Shown here one piece after another: positions 22,115 through 33,538 of a stretch of 64,000 nt of DNA (position 1 is its first letter; each line of letters begins with the position of its first letter). Where the stretch lies: NCBI GenBank assembly GCA_016271365.2, contig CM057456.1, positions 607,109,501 through 607,173,500 of the forward strand, given 5' to 3'. Both the position numbers and the translations under genes were made by a program. The notes beneath the pieces were generated by a model. That model was not told where the DNA came from, did not search any database, and saw only the letters and a program-made list of their open reading frames with translations. The DNA is from Neoceratodus forsteri. Taxonomy: Eukaryota > Chordata > Ceratodontiformes > Ceratodontidae.

Positions 22115-23128
22115 CCCACTCCCACATTACCTTATTGTGATTAATAAATGTACAGTTGTAAGGTTTTTGTAAAATACAGTCCTGCTTCACATAAAAAAAG
22201 GTCACGTGCATGTGGATACTTGGGAAGGGGGTTACCTAGACTTTTGTTTGCCACCCTTCCGAGGTTCAGTGCTGCTGCCGTCTCACTCTCAGACTTCCGT
22301 GTGTGTGGCACAGAGAGAGAGAGAGCACAGCTCTGCTGAAGTTTTCATTGCCTCCTGCGCCCTGATGATTTTGGTGACTATGGCTGCATTCTTCATTCCC
22401 ACTCTACAATCCTGGCAGAAGGGACTGGGAATAAGCAAACCGCCATGCTTCTTCAGTGTTCCTTGAGACACGTCGGAGACAACTATTCTGCCCTTTTCGT
22501 CTTCACCTGCAGTGCTCATTAAAATGGGGCTCCCCCAAGTGCTCCCTGCTCATAGACCCTGCCAGCTGACCATGGTCTAGTAGCCTACTGTTGTTCAGAC
22601 CTAACGGAGTCTCTTCCATGTGCTCCATCTCCACGGCAACCCCCATATATAACAACGCCATGCCCACCTGACTGCTTCTCTGTTAAAGGGGCTGTGCTTC
22701 CCTCCATCCCTCCAGCAGCGGGAAATTATCAAACTCTGTGGCCGGGGGGCCCATTGGCCTGGGGGCCCTACACCATGGCATAATTGGCATTAGACTGCTC
22801 CCAACTGACCTCATAGTGCCTTCATGACATCATAGTGCTTACCATTAAAACAAACAAGGATGTTAGAAGCACAGCAGTGGTGAGTTATGTTGAGGACAGA
22901 TGCCTTTTGAGAGAGACTGTGAAACAAGCGATGCATTATCCTCAAAATCATTAGACCAATAACTGGAGAAAATGAAAAAAAAAAGGGAAATCTACTAACG
23001 TTGCACATAACTGTTGGAAGTACAATAGTTTTAAGCCTTTTACTTTAGCAGCAGCTTGTGTGATGGCCTGAGATGCTCAGTTTATTGAATAACAAATACA
23101 TTAAATCATACAGATTATAGCATTAAAA
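22115..23128. other. Unassigned; may include the right end of a decayed hAT
   Basis: A GA dinucleotide run at 22,313-22,325 and a GGGGGCCC-rich stretch at 22,740-22,775 that could be the right end of the element suspected at 19,277. No convincing coding sequence. Confidence 0.35.
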
Positions 23129-23139
23129 ACATTCCTATT
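23129..23139. repeat. Target-site duplication of the L1 (left copy)
   Basis: ACATTCCTATT, repeated exactly at 30,660-30,670. Confidence 0.9.
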
Positions 23140-23378
23140 GACTGGCCACTAGGGGCGCTAAAAGGAGGGCAGCTTAAAGAACAGCTCCACAACCCAGAGG
23201 GAAATATCCTTTAAAATCCTTTTTCTACCAGCTGGTATTATATCTTCACTCTACTGTAACGTGTGGGGTAATACTCAAGCTACACTAATTTAGCTTCATT
23301 GATACAAAAAGCCTTCATTTGCTGTGTGGAAATTGCTATTTTACTGAAAAGCCTCCTGGACGAGGTAGGCCTGAAAAT

Positions 23379-24392
23379 ATGGCTGAAGGCTGCTTGCCAC
23401 AAACCTGGGAGCAACCGTCCGTTGAAGCGATGTTCAGCCAACTTATGGCCCAGATGGCACAAGTCACTGTGGCAACTAACTGAAACTCCCAAGTGGTTCA
23501 AAATTTAGAAGCCAGGATGCTGCATACCGAACAGTGGGTCTCGGTGATGGAGGGGCATGTTCAGGACTTAAGGGCAGAATTAAGAGATCAACAACGGACC
23601 ATGCAGATGCTGTGCAGTAAGATGGATGACCTCGAGAATCAAGGTCAGCATAATAATCTTCGCTTCCTGGGCTTTCCTGAACATGTAGAAGGCAAAGATA
23701 CCAAGGGATTTCTACAATTAGCCATCGCTGAATTGCTGCAGTTGGACCCATTGATACCGCTCCAGGTGGAACGTGCACACCGTACATTAGCCCCCATGTC
23801 TCAGGCCCAGGACAGACCATGACCTATCATAGCCTGATTTATTGATTTTAGGGACAAAGAGAAAGTCCTAACTAGAGCTCGTGAGTTACAGCATGTAGTG
23901 TGGAGATCGAATAGGATCCACATCTTTCAGGACTTCTCTAAGGATCTGTCGGACAAACGCTGAGCATACTCTGAGGCAAGGCATAAAATGCACAGTATTG
24001 GACTGTCCTTTTCCTTGCGTTACCCAGCCACGATGCGGGTTATGCATAATGGGGTCCTGAACAGTTCTGAATCTCCTGATGCATTCATGGACTTTTTACG
24101 GTGCAACTGCCCACAAGAATTCACCACCACTACCCCAGGAGCCCCTTCGCCAAAAACTGCTACCGACAGGTTGGATTGCCGCTCCTCTCCATCAGTGAGC
24201 AGGCCTGCAGTTTGGCAAGACCTCAGGGAGCAACACTGGGAACTCCCCCCCAAAAACACACCGAAAGAGGCAATCCTCAAAGAAACACAGCTGCTGGGAG
24301 CATCCTTCGGAGGGAGGGCAAGACGACACAGAGGAGGCCACAAGCATGGACACTGTTGCTCCAGATCCGTTACAGGCCTACCACACCACTAA
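23379..24392 (+). pseudogene. L1 ORF1 (RNA-binding chaperone-type protein), broken
   Basis: From the ATG at 23,379 the frame runs about 338 codons with in-frame TGAs at 23,481, 23,820, 23,835 and about 23,961, several of which look like decayed CGA codons. A Gln/Glu/Leu-rich coiled-coil region (about 23,490-23,630) leads into a DLENQGQHNNLRFLGFPE motif, the classic join between coiled coil and RNA-recognition domain of L1 ORF1. The C-terminal domain has SFSLRYPATMRVMHNG. A long basic and Pro-rich tail follows. The family protein forms trimers, binds the element's RNA and acts with ORF2 in target-primed reverse transcription. Confidence 0.9.
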
Positions 24393-25953
24393 TAGATATG
24401 AAGCTTTATGCCCCAGCTCTCTGGATCAACACCCAGACATTGTGGATTCGACTGTGGAAGGCAGGCCTACTCCTATGTTGCATCCAGCTACCTGTCCCTG
24501 TCAGCAACTTCTCACCAGCCGCAGAACGGAGCTACAGATAGCGGAGGCAGCATCCACCAAAGGCTACGAGGGAGGCCTCCTCTACCAGCGGAGATCTCAT
24601 CTTTAGTGTGGACCGTCCTGAGTGCTCTACTTCTCCAGGGCAATCGATCAGAGAAAACCCACCGGCGTGGTCAGATAAGTAGTCATCCTTCTATTTTCTT
24701 TCTATTCCTGTTCTTTTAATCCCACGGGGAGTTGTAGGTATGAGGTGAGTTTGGAGTGTCTAAATTGATCATCTGTGGACAATCTCCTTGGCTGACCCAT
24801 CTGCTACCCTTTCTCCATGTTACCATGTAAGGGAACTTTCGAGCCCCTTTTCACCCCAACCTTGACCCCTGACTTGCACTGCCATGTGGCAGAGAAGATG
24901 GCTCACTTCCTATACCGGGAGGGATTCAACAAGACCTACCAACAAGCTCTCATTGGAAGCCCTGATCAAAGGTCCAGACACATCTAGATGGCAAAGAAGG
25001 CCTTTTTTGTACCATCTGATTAAACAGCAGAATGTTTGTGGGTTCTACCTCGCTTACTTGTGTGTGGGGGTTGAGGTCCGCTGGGAAGCTGTGTCATATA
25101 ATATAAAAGTATTTGTCAGCATGCATAAACTTTTGTGCTGAATGGGTGGCCAGGATGTGTTTTACATGAGGCCCTAAGTGGTGAATGGCACAGGCCTATG
25201 CCCCTCTATTTTTTTAATTTTTTATTATTATTATTATATTCTATCAAGGGGAGATCTCCCAGCCCCCGCATTGGGTGGCTTACAGTACACTCTTCACAGT
25301 TTTGATGAGCCTGACTGCACCAGGATTTTTATTGTGAGAGCATGTTGGCACCCATCAGCACTAACCCTAGGCTCGCTGAAATAGTGGGCAGTCCTCCCCC
25401 ACTTTCTTTCCTGCAAACCTCCACCTCATTGGAAGCATTGTGCAGTCCCACTTTTACTACCCCAGCTTCTGAGCTACACCGCTGGAACAGCTCTCTCAAC
25501 CCTCTGGGGTCGCAATGAGCTACGTGGTCCAACCTTCCTATTGGGTTGCTCGATTCTCTCGGGGGGGGGCATCCCCCCCTGCACTCACCATAGTGCTAAG
25601 GAAGGCTGGATATCACTTGATAATGCCCTGGGAATAGGGGCTGGCCTGCAGCAGGGCTCTGCGGCCAAAGAGATGCCTCTATATCCCCAAATTGCATTGT
25701 ACACTGTGCACAATGTATATAGTTTGTTAATGTGTTTATGTATGTTTGTTTCACAAGAGACACACACACAGATGTTTCGTTATTTGTTAGTATAAGGTCA
25801 TCTGGTAGGGGCAAGGTATATGGGCTTTACCCCCTCTCTCCATATCTGGTGGCGATCTATAGAAATTTGCCTCTTCTGGTTGGGCTGCCCTCGCCCCCTA
25901 TCTGCTGGTTGTTCTTGATATATCTCTTAATTAAATATTTGCTCCCTATTACT
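24393..25953 (+). other. Inter-ORF region of the L1
   Basis: No domain is recognised between the end of ORF1 and the first endonuclease codons. About 1.5 kb is long for an L1 spacer, so decayed N-terminal ORF2 sequence or an unrecognised insertion may be hidden here. A TTATTATTATT run is at 25,225-25,238. Confidence 0.5.
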
Positions 25954-27441
25954 AACAGGTGATATCACTTGTCTGACATGGAATGTCAGAGGGCTTAACA
26001 CCCCAAAAAAGAGGAAGCAAGTTTTGGACCACCTTAAGAGACTGGGAGTGAGGGTCGTCTTCCTGCAGGAGACCAAACTTACCTGGGGGGATCCTGAGAG
26101 ACTGAAGAGGGAATGGGTAGGTCAGTTCATTCATGCCTCGGCCTCTTCTAGAAAGAGAGGGGTGGTGATTCTGCTACACAAGCAACTACAATGGAAATTG
26201 TAGAGACAAGTGAGAGACCCTGAAGGTAGATGGGTGGTGGTACTCATGGATACTGGGGAGGGCCCTCTGATCCTGGGTAACGTATACGCTCCGAATGAGG
26301 ACTTGCCCTCCTTCTTTCACAAGTTGGCCCAGGTGCTGGGATCCATAGCTCTGGAAGACACCCCCATTTTATTAGGGGGTGATTTTAAACTTACTCTGAA
26401 CCCTTTCCAGGATAGATCCCCTTCCAATACTGAGCCCCACTCCAGGGCTGTAATGGCAGTTGCTCAATTACAACAAAATTTGGCCCTTACGGACATCTGG
26501 AGAATATTTCACCCCTCCCAGCAGGACTACACCTTTCATTCCCCAGTACATAGTTCTTTTAGTAGAATAGACTTCTGGCTCATCTCTCCTACTATTACTA
26601 GTAACACTGTTAATACCCTTATTCATCCCTTAGTTATCGTGGATCATGCCCCTGTGCTTCTTGCCTTCACATGGGGCCCCCCTCCCCCTAGGTCTCCGGC
26701 ATGGAGGCTGGACCCATTGCTACTTCGTGACCCAGACTTTCCCCCTTGGCTTCAAAAGGAAGCAACGGAATTTTTTCGGCATAACCTCATAGCAGATACC
26801 TCTGTGGGTACCACATGGGAGGCATTCAAAGCTACTCTAAGAGGGGTGATAATAGGGTATACGAGCCGGCACCGAAAGAGGAGGGAACAACATTTGAGGG
26901 GACTTGAACGACAAATCCGAGAAGCGGGGCTAGCTTTTAATGTCCTTCATGTCCCTTCCCTTAGGTCAGAGGCAGGTCACAAGGTCACCTCTCTGAAGAT
27001 GCAAGTGAACGAGTTGGTCTCTAGAAAGGCAGAGATTTTGATCATTAGACTCAAGCATAAATATTGGGAAGCGGGAGAAAAGGGGGGGGGTAAGCTGCTG
27101 GTATACCATCTAAAAAAGCAGCAAGCGGAAAGGCATATGGCGGCTTTAGAGGATGCAGGGGGTAGGACCCAGACCTCGGTGCAAAGTATTAATCAAATAA
27201 TGATGGATTTTTACTCCTCGTTATATAAATCCTCCAGGGCCCCAGACGCCCAGGGAGTCCACCCATTTCTGGAGTCCCTACATCTCCCCAAAATCTCGGA
27301 AGCCCAAGCTAATGTCCTAGATGCCCCGATCTCAACCCAGGAGGTGGCAGACACCATCCTCTCCCTTAAAAAGGGAAAGGCCCCAGGAGGGGACGGTTTC
27401 CCTATTGAAGTGTGGCAGCTGTTGCATAAAAACATAGAAAC
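25954..27441 (+). pseudogene. L1 ORF2, endonuclease and RT N-terminal part
   Basis: Frame opening DITCLTWNVRGLNTPKKR, then VVFLQETKLTW, LGNVYAPN, LLGGDFKLTLNP, FSRIDFWLIS and VDHAPVLLAF: the ordered motifs of an apurinic/apyrimidinic-type endonuclease that nicks target DNA. The usual GDFN is GDFK and the usual SDH is VDH, so catalytic residues are altered. A TAG at 26,201 interrupts the frame. The pre-RT region with KKGKAPGGDGFPIEVW follows, and the frame then runs into the inserted CR1 at about 27,430. Confidence 0.9.
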
Positions 27442-27780
27442 ATAGAACATAGACTTTGACGGCAGATAAGGACTGCTTGGCCCACCTAGTCTGCCCATTT
27501 CCCTACCTACAGGATAGGCTGCAGATCCTAGTTAACCAACAGCCTATTTCTTCCTACCCCCCCCACAAGAACTGTCTTATGTCTGTCCCATGCATTCTTG
27601 AACTCTCCCACAGTTTTAGACCCCACAACCTCCTCAGGAAGGCTGTTCCATGCATCCACTACCCTCTCTGTGAAAAAATACTTCCTCACATTGCTCCAGA
27701 ACCACCCTTCCCCCATCTTTAAATTGTGTCCCCTTGTTCTTGCATGTCTCTTTTTCTGAAAGATGCTACCCTCTTGGACA
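27430..27780 (-). mobile_element. CR1-like LINE 3' tail inserted in the L1 ORF2, antisense
   Basis: Begins AAACATAGAAACATAG with the CAGATAAGGACTGCTTGG signature and ends at CCCTCTTGGAC. The minus strand encodes KYFFTERVVDAWNSLPEEVV. The L1 frame resumes just after it (ISPVLQQVFTEPLQ). CATAA lies on both sides and could be a short duplication, but that is not certain. Confidence 0.9.
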
Positions 27781-30093
27781 TCCCATAATCTCTCCAGTAT
27801 TGCAACAAGTATTTACTGAGCCATTGCAAACAGGGTCTCTCCCTTCTCCCTTAGGGAGGTGACTATTACTATCCTACCAAAAAAAGGTAAAGACCCTCTT
27901 AAAGCGTCCAGCTACTGCCGTATGTCATTATTGAATGCTGATAGCAAGGTGCTAGCTAAGATACTAGCTAATAGACTTAATCCTCTCCTTCCCAGTTTGA
28001 TCCACCCATCCCAAGTAGGCTTTGTTAAGGGCCGCTTTAGCGCGGACCATATTAGATCATTGGTAAATTTAATCCATAAGGCCCAAACGTTATCTTCTCT
28101 TGCTGCTGCCATTGCAATAGATTTTGAAAAGGCCTTTGATTCCCTGGAGTGGGATTATGTCCAACAAGTACTTTGCACTATGGGCTTTGGGGTGGGGTTT
28201 CAGGCTTGGATTGGGGCAATATATTCATCCCCAGCTGCACAGATACTCACCAATACGATGCTGTCTCCCCCATTCATACTGGGTAGGGGTACCCATCAGG
28301 GCTGCCCACTTTCCCCACTACTTTTTGTATTGGCAGTAGAACCCCCGGTGGCCGCTATTAGGCAAAATCCTCTAATTTCCGGGATCTGGGAGTGATCAAG
28401 GGCATATCCTACTCTTAAGTATGTGGATGACCTGTTGCTCCCTATAGCCAATATGGTCACCTCCCTCCCCTACTGTTCACCTTGTCAGATTGCTCTACAT
28501 TTTCAGGGCTCAAGATTAACCAGGCCAAGATGGAGGTCCTACCTTTAAACTCTAAGTGTACCTCTCAAATGGTTACTCAGCATGGGTTCCAATGGGCCCC
28601 GGAGGGGATTACCTACTTGGGCATTACTATCTCTCCTAATCTGCACAAAATCTGGGACCTGAATATGAAACCACTTTTTGCGTCCATTCGTACAGAACTG
28701 GACAGATGGAAATCTCTTTGTCACTTGTAGGTAAAATATTCACAATTAAAATGGTCACAGCACCAAAAATTATATATCTTCTCTCCCACATTCATTTGAA
28801 AATACCTTGTTATTGGTTTACTAAGTTAGACTCCCTACTGGGATCCTTTTTTGTGGGAGGGTAAGAAACCTAGGTACAGTAGAAATAAGTTCAGAGCTCA
28901 TTGGTCAGAAGGGGGCTGGGGTCTTCCATGGTTAGAGGGGTATAAATGGGCCTTTCAGCTGGCTCAGACGCTAAAATGGTTCCTTTTCCTGAACACAACG
29001 CCCCAGTGGCTGGATATGGAGAGAGAGGTATGTCAGCTAATCACTTGGTACTATTGTTATTTAACCATCCCCCTAAGGATACTCGCTCTCATCCTACTAT
29101 AGGTCCCTCTCTGGAATATTGGGCCAAGGTGCATAAGAAGCTGGGCGCCTCCCCATCTCCCCTAAGACTTACCCCACTATGGGGCAATAATGAGATTACT
29201 ATCAATAAACAACCAATTGCATGGCCCTCATGGGAATATGGTGGTATCTCATTGCTTCGAGATATGCTCATTCCTGGTACAGAACCCTTAATTCCTTTAA
29301 GGGCCTGTGGAGCTCTTATGGGATCTCTCCCAAAGACTTCTGGTGATTCCTTCAAATAAGAAGCACCATCCTTACGTATCGGCATAAGCAGCACCAAAAG
29401 CAACACATCTCTCAGGTAGAATCATGGCTGGCCCTAGAAAGAGGACAGTCAAGCTGGGTATATGCGGCCATTCGGAGCACCATCCCGTCCCAAGCAGAGG
29501 AATCCAAGCATAAATGGGAGAAAGCACTGCATGACCCTATTACAAACCTGGAGTGGAAGTCTTGTCTAAAATTAGCTCATGGGGCATATCCTGACACCAG
29601 TAGTCAATTAATACAAAACAAGATAATTCACTCTTGGTACAGGACTCCTGTAGTCCTCGCCAAGGCAAAGCTGGCTCAGTCTGACCTGTGTTTGAGGTGT
29701 CAGGAACTCCCAGGTGACCTGTTCCATATACTTTGGTCCTGCAGGCTGATCCAGCCCCTATGGCAGGCTACCTGTGAGACTGGGTCCAAAATACTTAGGA
29801 AGCCTGTGCCTCAGTCCCCTGAGTTGCTGTTATTAGGACTCCGGACCCCGGACCCTCATCTTTATCTCTCCGAGTTGAAACTACTTCTGAGACTCAGTAT
29901 GCAGGCTAAAAGACTCCTACTGTGTAAATGGCGGTCCCAGATAATCCCCTCCCAGGGGGAGGTACTTACCTCCATGGCTCAAGTTGCCAACTGGGCCAGA
30001 ATATCACATACTGTGACCAATAGCCTCTTTAAATATACTGCCCTCTGGAATCCCTTCCTTCTGTTTTTGAAACCTAGGGAGGGAATCGGCTGA
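27781..30093 (+). pseudogene. L1 ORF2, reverse transcriptase and zinc knuckle
   Basis: After a frameshift near 27,845 the frame shows ITILPKKGKDPLKASSY, RLNPLLPSLIHPSQVGFV, AIDFEKAFDSLEWDYV (palm A), GTHQGCPLSPLLFVLAVE and, after a frameshift, KYVDDLLL (palm C, normally YADD). The thumb region carries SGLKINQAKMEVLPLNS and GITYLGITIS. The C-terminus at 29,680-29,750 has CLRCQELPGDLFHILWSC, a C-x2-C-x8-H-x4-C knuckle as in L1/Tx1 ORF2. Numerous stops between 28,730 and 29,680 make it non-functional. Confidence 0.92.
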
Positions 30094-30659
30094 ATAGGCA
30101 CAACCATGCTACTATAATGGTCTCCTTTCATGGTGCATTTAGAGGCAAGTGCTGGAGAGATTGTTACCAAGTTATATGGGGACCCTGCTCTATGGATGAC
30201 ATGGTATAATATCAGTAAAGGATAGTATCTTCTCTGACAATGAAGACCTGTTTGCTTTGTGTGTGTGATCTCTTGTATTTTGTAGGCATAAAGTAGAGGA
30301 CAGTGGCCTTGGACCTCTCATAATTTCTGAAGCTTTGTCAAATACTGCAGAAACTAGAAGGATGGGGCCAGGTAAGCTATGTTTGTATGAGTTAGCCATA
30401 ATGTAATGCACCAACTGCTAATACTTCCAAAGTTAATCTCCAGCTGGATAGGTGTTGTACATCCAGGCACAGAGTATTATCCTACTGCTTACCTGGCTAG
30501 TATATTCAGTTTGTTACTATTTGGCCAGCATGTTCCGTTCTCTGCTTCTACAGACATATGTAACAGTCTTTAAGATCTTTGCAATGTATCCGACTGTCTT
30601 AATGTTTGTATCATCTTAATAAGTCAAATCAAAATAAAACTTATTAACCACAAAAAAAC
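30094..30659 (+). other. L1 3' untranslated region
   Basis: Follows the ORF2 stop (TGA at 30,091). It ends AAAATAAAACTTATTAACC plus a short A-run, directly before the right copy of the duplication, and contains an AATAAA-type signal. Confidence 0.8.
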
Positions 30660-30670
30660 ACATTCCTATT
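30660..30670. repeat. Target-site duplication of the L1 (right copy)
   Basis: ACATTCCTATT, identical to 23,129-23,139. Confidence 0.9.
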
Positions 30671-31214
30671 AAGACACATACATTCACCACAAAGCAAAAT
30701 ATCTTCCATAATATAGAGTTCAGGAAAACAGTAAATATATAATAAACTGTTGTAACACTTTAGCAGTTAGTATCCATTGATCTAGCTTACTCCTGATGAT
30801 CTTTTTGACTATTAAGTTGTAATTTCATTAATGCTTTGTGTGCAAAACTTGCCAGAGCAAAAACTGTAGACATTTATCAGAGAATAACAGCTTTTCAAGA
30901 CAAGCCAATCTACCAAACACATGATTATGTAAAGAAAATTAAAATTGGGATAAGCTATTGGGCTCTTCTTATATTCAGAGCAGGACAACTAAGAAATCAA
31001 AAATCAAAAATAATAAATTTTACATCATCTCAGCAGATATATGAACCCAGCCCTGTCTTCATTCTTCTAAAACCACAGAAATGCCCCCTCCCCCCACCAG
31101 CCCAAGCCTAAACTTCCAGAGGGGTTTTCAATGTCTATTGTTTTCATACAAAATATATTATTTATTTCATATAATTGTGTGTTTCCTATACATCTCAAGG
31201 CCTGGCAATGGTGT
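30671..31214. other. Unassigned AT-rich sequence
   Basis: Together with the DNA left of 23,129 this is the pre-insertion site of the L1. No coding features are recognised. Confidence 0.4.
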
Positions 31215-32345
31215 AAGCTTAGCAAAATCTTGTTGTAAGGAAACATCTCTAGGCCCTGGTGATACTGGGATGCATAGGGAGAGGCATCACCAGTAGAAAA
31301 CAGGAAGTTGTTATCCCTGTCAGTGTGGCTCAGTTGGTAGCACATCCGCCTCTGGACCAGAAAGTCATGGGTTCTTGTCCCACATCGGGATTGGACTTGT
31401 ACCTAAAATGCTGGCACCCGAGTGCAGTTTTGGGGGCTGTAGTGCTGGGGTGTGCTGTCCTTTGGATGAGATGTTAAACTGAGGTCCCCTCTACCCGTCC
31501 TGGTGGGTGTCCAAGTGGAAGTAAAAGAACCCAGGGCATTCTTCGCAAAGAGTAGGGGATATTCCCGGTGTCCTGTCCAACATTCCCCTTCCCATAAAAC
31601 TGGTTCATCCAATTGTCCAGGCTGTGTGTGGGTGTTGATGTTCAATATGGCCACCACTACACATTCAGTCACTGCACTACCAATCTAGCATTGCTTGTAA
31701 AGTGCTTTGGGATACACTATGTATGAAAAGCGCTATACAAATGCTGGTTCTTCTTCTTCTTCTCTGTACAAACAGTTGGTGAGACTCCATCTGGAGTATT
31801 GTATGCAGTTCTGGAGACCCTATTTCCACAAGGACATAGACAGGATGGAGGCAGTCCAGAGGAGGAGAACTAAAATTGTGCAGGGTCTGCACCAGAAGCC
31901 ATACAAAGAGAGACTAAAGGAGCATAATAGGTATACCCACGAGAAAAGGAGGGAGAGGAGGGACATGATAGAAACTTTCAAATACCTCAAGGGAATCAAC
32001 AAAGTCCAAGAGGGTAGCATCTTTAAGAAAAAGAGCTGTGCAAGAACAAGGGGGCACAATTTAAAGACAGAGAAGGGATGGCTCAGGGGCAACGTGAGGA
32101 AGTACTTTTTCATGGAGAGGCTGGCGGACGCATGGAACAACCTTTCTAAGGAGGTTGTGGGGTCAAAAGCAGTGGGGGAATCCAAGAATGCATGGGACAG
32201 ACATAAGGCAATTCTAGTGGAGGGTAGGAGGGAGTAGGCTGTTGCTTAACTAGGATCTGCAGTTTATCTAGTAGGTAGGGAAATGGGCAGACTGGGTGGG
32301 CCAAGCGGTCCTTATCTGCCGTCAAAGTCTGTGTTTCTATATTTC
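31215..32345 (+). mobile_element. CR1-like LINE 3' fragment, sense, interrupted by a V-SINE
   Basis: The plus strand encodes TGMHRERHHQ up to 31,316 and, after the SINE, LYKQLVRLHLEYCMQFW, IDRMEAVQRRRTKIVQGL, RDMIETFKYLKGINKVQ, a basic CARTRGHNLK segment and KYFFMERLADAWNNLSKE, ending at 32,237. The family terminus (complement of CTTTGACGGCAGATAAGG, then GTCTGTGTTTCTATATTTCC) ends near 32,345. Removing 31,321-31,763 rejoins the frame. The 3' 177 codons are open, so this is one of the better preserved copies. Confidence 0.9.
31321..31763 (+). mobile_element. V-SINE-like tRNA-derived SINE
   Basis: The tRNA-like head has an A box TGGCTCAGTTGG (31,326) and a B box GGTTCTTGTCC (31,370). The body contains GGATGAGATGTTAAACTG, CCCAGGGCATTC, AAGAGTAGGGGA and CCCGGTGTCCTG, the conserved central domain of the V-SINE superfamily of fish and lungfish, which I recognise from memory. 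The tail TAAAGTGCTTTGGGA then AAAAGCGCTATACAAATG and a TTC repeat is the LINE-derived 3' end. It sits in the CR1 with CTGT on both sides (31,317 and 31,764). Confidence 0.82.
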
Positions 32346-32580
32346 CATTGGTTTATTTCCTCCAAATTATGCCATTACAAGTTGCATAATTTGACCAAAT
32401 GACAGAGATACTTAATTTCTTAAGTGCCACATTCATGTCATTAACTAGGAGGCCCTTTTTTTGATACGGCTTCAGCCCAAAATAGTTTTGGCAATTTTTT
32501 CTCATTCATTTCCATTATTTTACCCCAGTAGTTGACTACCCTCAAGGCAGTCATTAGCTCGATCAGTTGAGACCAGGGGA
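32346..32580. other. Unassigned sequence
   Basis: No recognisable feature. Confidence 0.4.
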
Positions 32581-32900
32581 CAGATTTTCGAAGGCTGACG
32601 GTGGGTTTCTGTTGAGCCTTGCATCAAATCCTTGCACCACCACAGTAGCAGTACTGATTTTATGATCTTGGGCCAGCTACAACAATTGACCCACTTTATG
32701 GGAGCTTGTGCCAAACGTCGGATGCAAGCTGTATGAAAAAAGATCTCCAGTACTGATGCAAGCTAGACAACAGAAAGATGGTCTAGTGAGCGTCACTTTG
32801 CCGCAAGGGATAGAAAATCCCTAGATTGCCACAAGCCTGGTGTGCCATATCTTTTGACACACCTGGGGCTTCCAGCAATTCTGGTATTTTAAAAAATCTG
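32581..32900. mobile_element. Non-autonomous DNA element (unnamed family X), 320 bp
   Basis: Starts CAGATTTTCGAAGG and ends, on the complement, with CAGATTTTTTAAAATACC. The complement of its right part matches the left end of the insertion at 50,445 in several blocks: AAGCCCCAGGTGTG, a GGGATTTTCTATCCC box, a TAGACCA box and TTTGGCACAAGCT. No coding sequence and no clear target duplication. Confidence 0.6.
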
Positions 32901-33029
32901 GGTGTCTGTCTAGCCTAACAATTGCACCTGGTGTGCACCTTGGGGGCCCCAGAACCATTTTATAGAAACCATTTTGTACACATTCTATGTCACATGTATT
33001 CTTATTCAAACTTCATACTTTACTGGCAT
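32901..33029. other. Unassigned spacer
   Basis: Nothing recognised. Confidence 0.3.
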
Positions 33030-33538
33030 AACACATTAGGCTACTAACTTTTGCCTGAATTAGTTTTCTTGCACAGCAATTAAAGAATTGCCAGCAAAAT
33101 TAGAAGCAAATCTTAAGATACCATTTGATGCAGTTAGGGCGTTATTGTTCACCCCAGCTATATAAGCTTTCCGATTTACATTAAAGTCAAGTGTAACCCC
33201 TAGATAACAGAAGTCTGACACCTCCTCAAAATTGTAGTCTTCTTCCAGTTATTTGAGGGCACAGCCTCACTACCAAAAACCATGACTTTGGACTCTTCAG
33301 TTTTTAACTGCAGATCATTTTTGCAGAAATGCTCCATGACTTTGTTTATGCTTCGTTTCAGACCTGATGGAGTTTGGGATCATAATACTGTATTATCTAC
33401 ACACATTGACAATTTAAATTGTACATTATGTAGTACTAGAGGAAATGTGTTTATCTATTTCAGGAATCTAGTCAATGTTTTGATATAAAAATTGAATAGT
33501 ATGGGGCAAGTATAAACCTTTGTCTTACATTACATGTG
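33030..33538 (-). mobile_element. Decayed LINE RT remnant, antisense
   Basis: In antisense it shows vestiges of the palm-C to thumb region of a CR1/L2-type RT (for example a segment reading LKSPKSWFLVV, near 33,290, where the family has a similar stretch before YLGV). Heavily broken. Confidence 0.4.

Larger units (their letters stand above)
23140..30659 (+). mobile_element. Long L1/Tx1-type LINE with 11-bp target duplication
   Basis: A 7,520-bp insertion bounded by ACATTCCTATT on both sides. In order it has a ~240-bp 5' region, ORF1 (23,379-24,392), a ~1.5-kb inter-ORF region, ORF2 with apurinic-type endonuclease, RT and C-terminal zinc knuckle (25,954-30,093), a 3' untranslated region and an AAAATAAAACTTATTAACC A-rich end. 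An antisense CR1 tail (27,430-27,780) is inserted in ORF2. Stop codons and frameshifts show that it is dead, but all parts remain recognisable. L1-clade elements normally carry exactly this order and 7-20-bp duplications. Confidence 0.93.

Noticed and set aside
19277..22786. A firm 3.5-kb hAT transposon
   Set aside because: The left end looks convincing, but the right end is only roughly similar and no 8-bp duplication can be seen. Kept as a suggestion only.
26210..27445. 411-codon open frame as an intact gene
   Set aside because: It is the middle of the L1 ORF2 between a TAG at 26,201 and the inserted CR1, not a complete protein.
27420..27800. Clear target duplication for the CR1 in the L1
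   Set aside because: CATAA stands on both sides, but a few extra bases at the right edge make the assignment ambiguous.
31321..31390. Functional tRNA gene
   Set aside because: The A and B boxes are present, but the sequence does not fold as a complete cloverleaf and leads directly into a SINE body.
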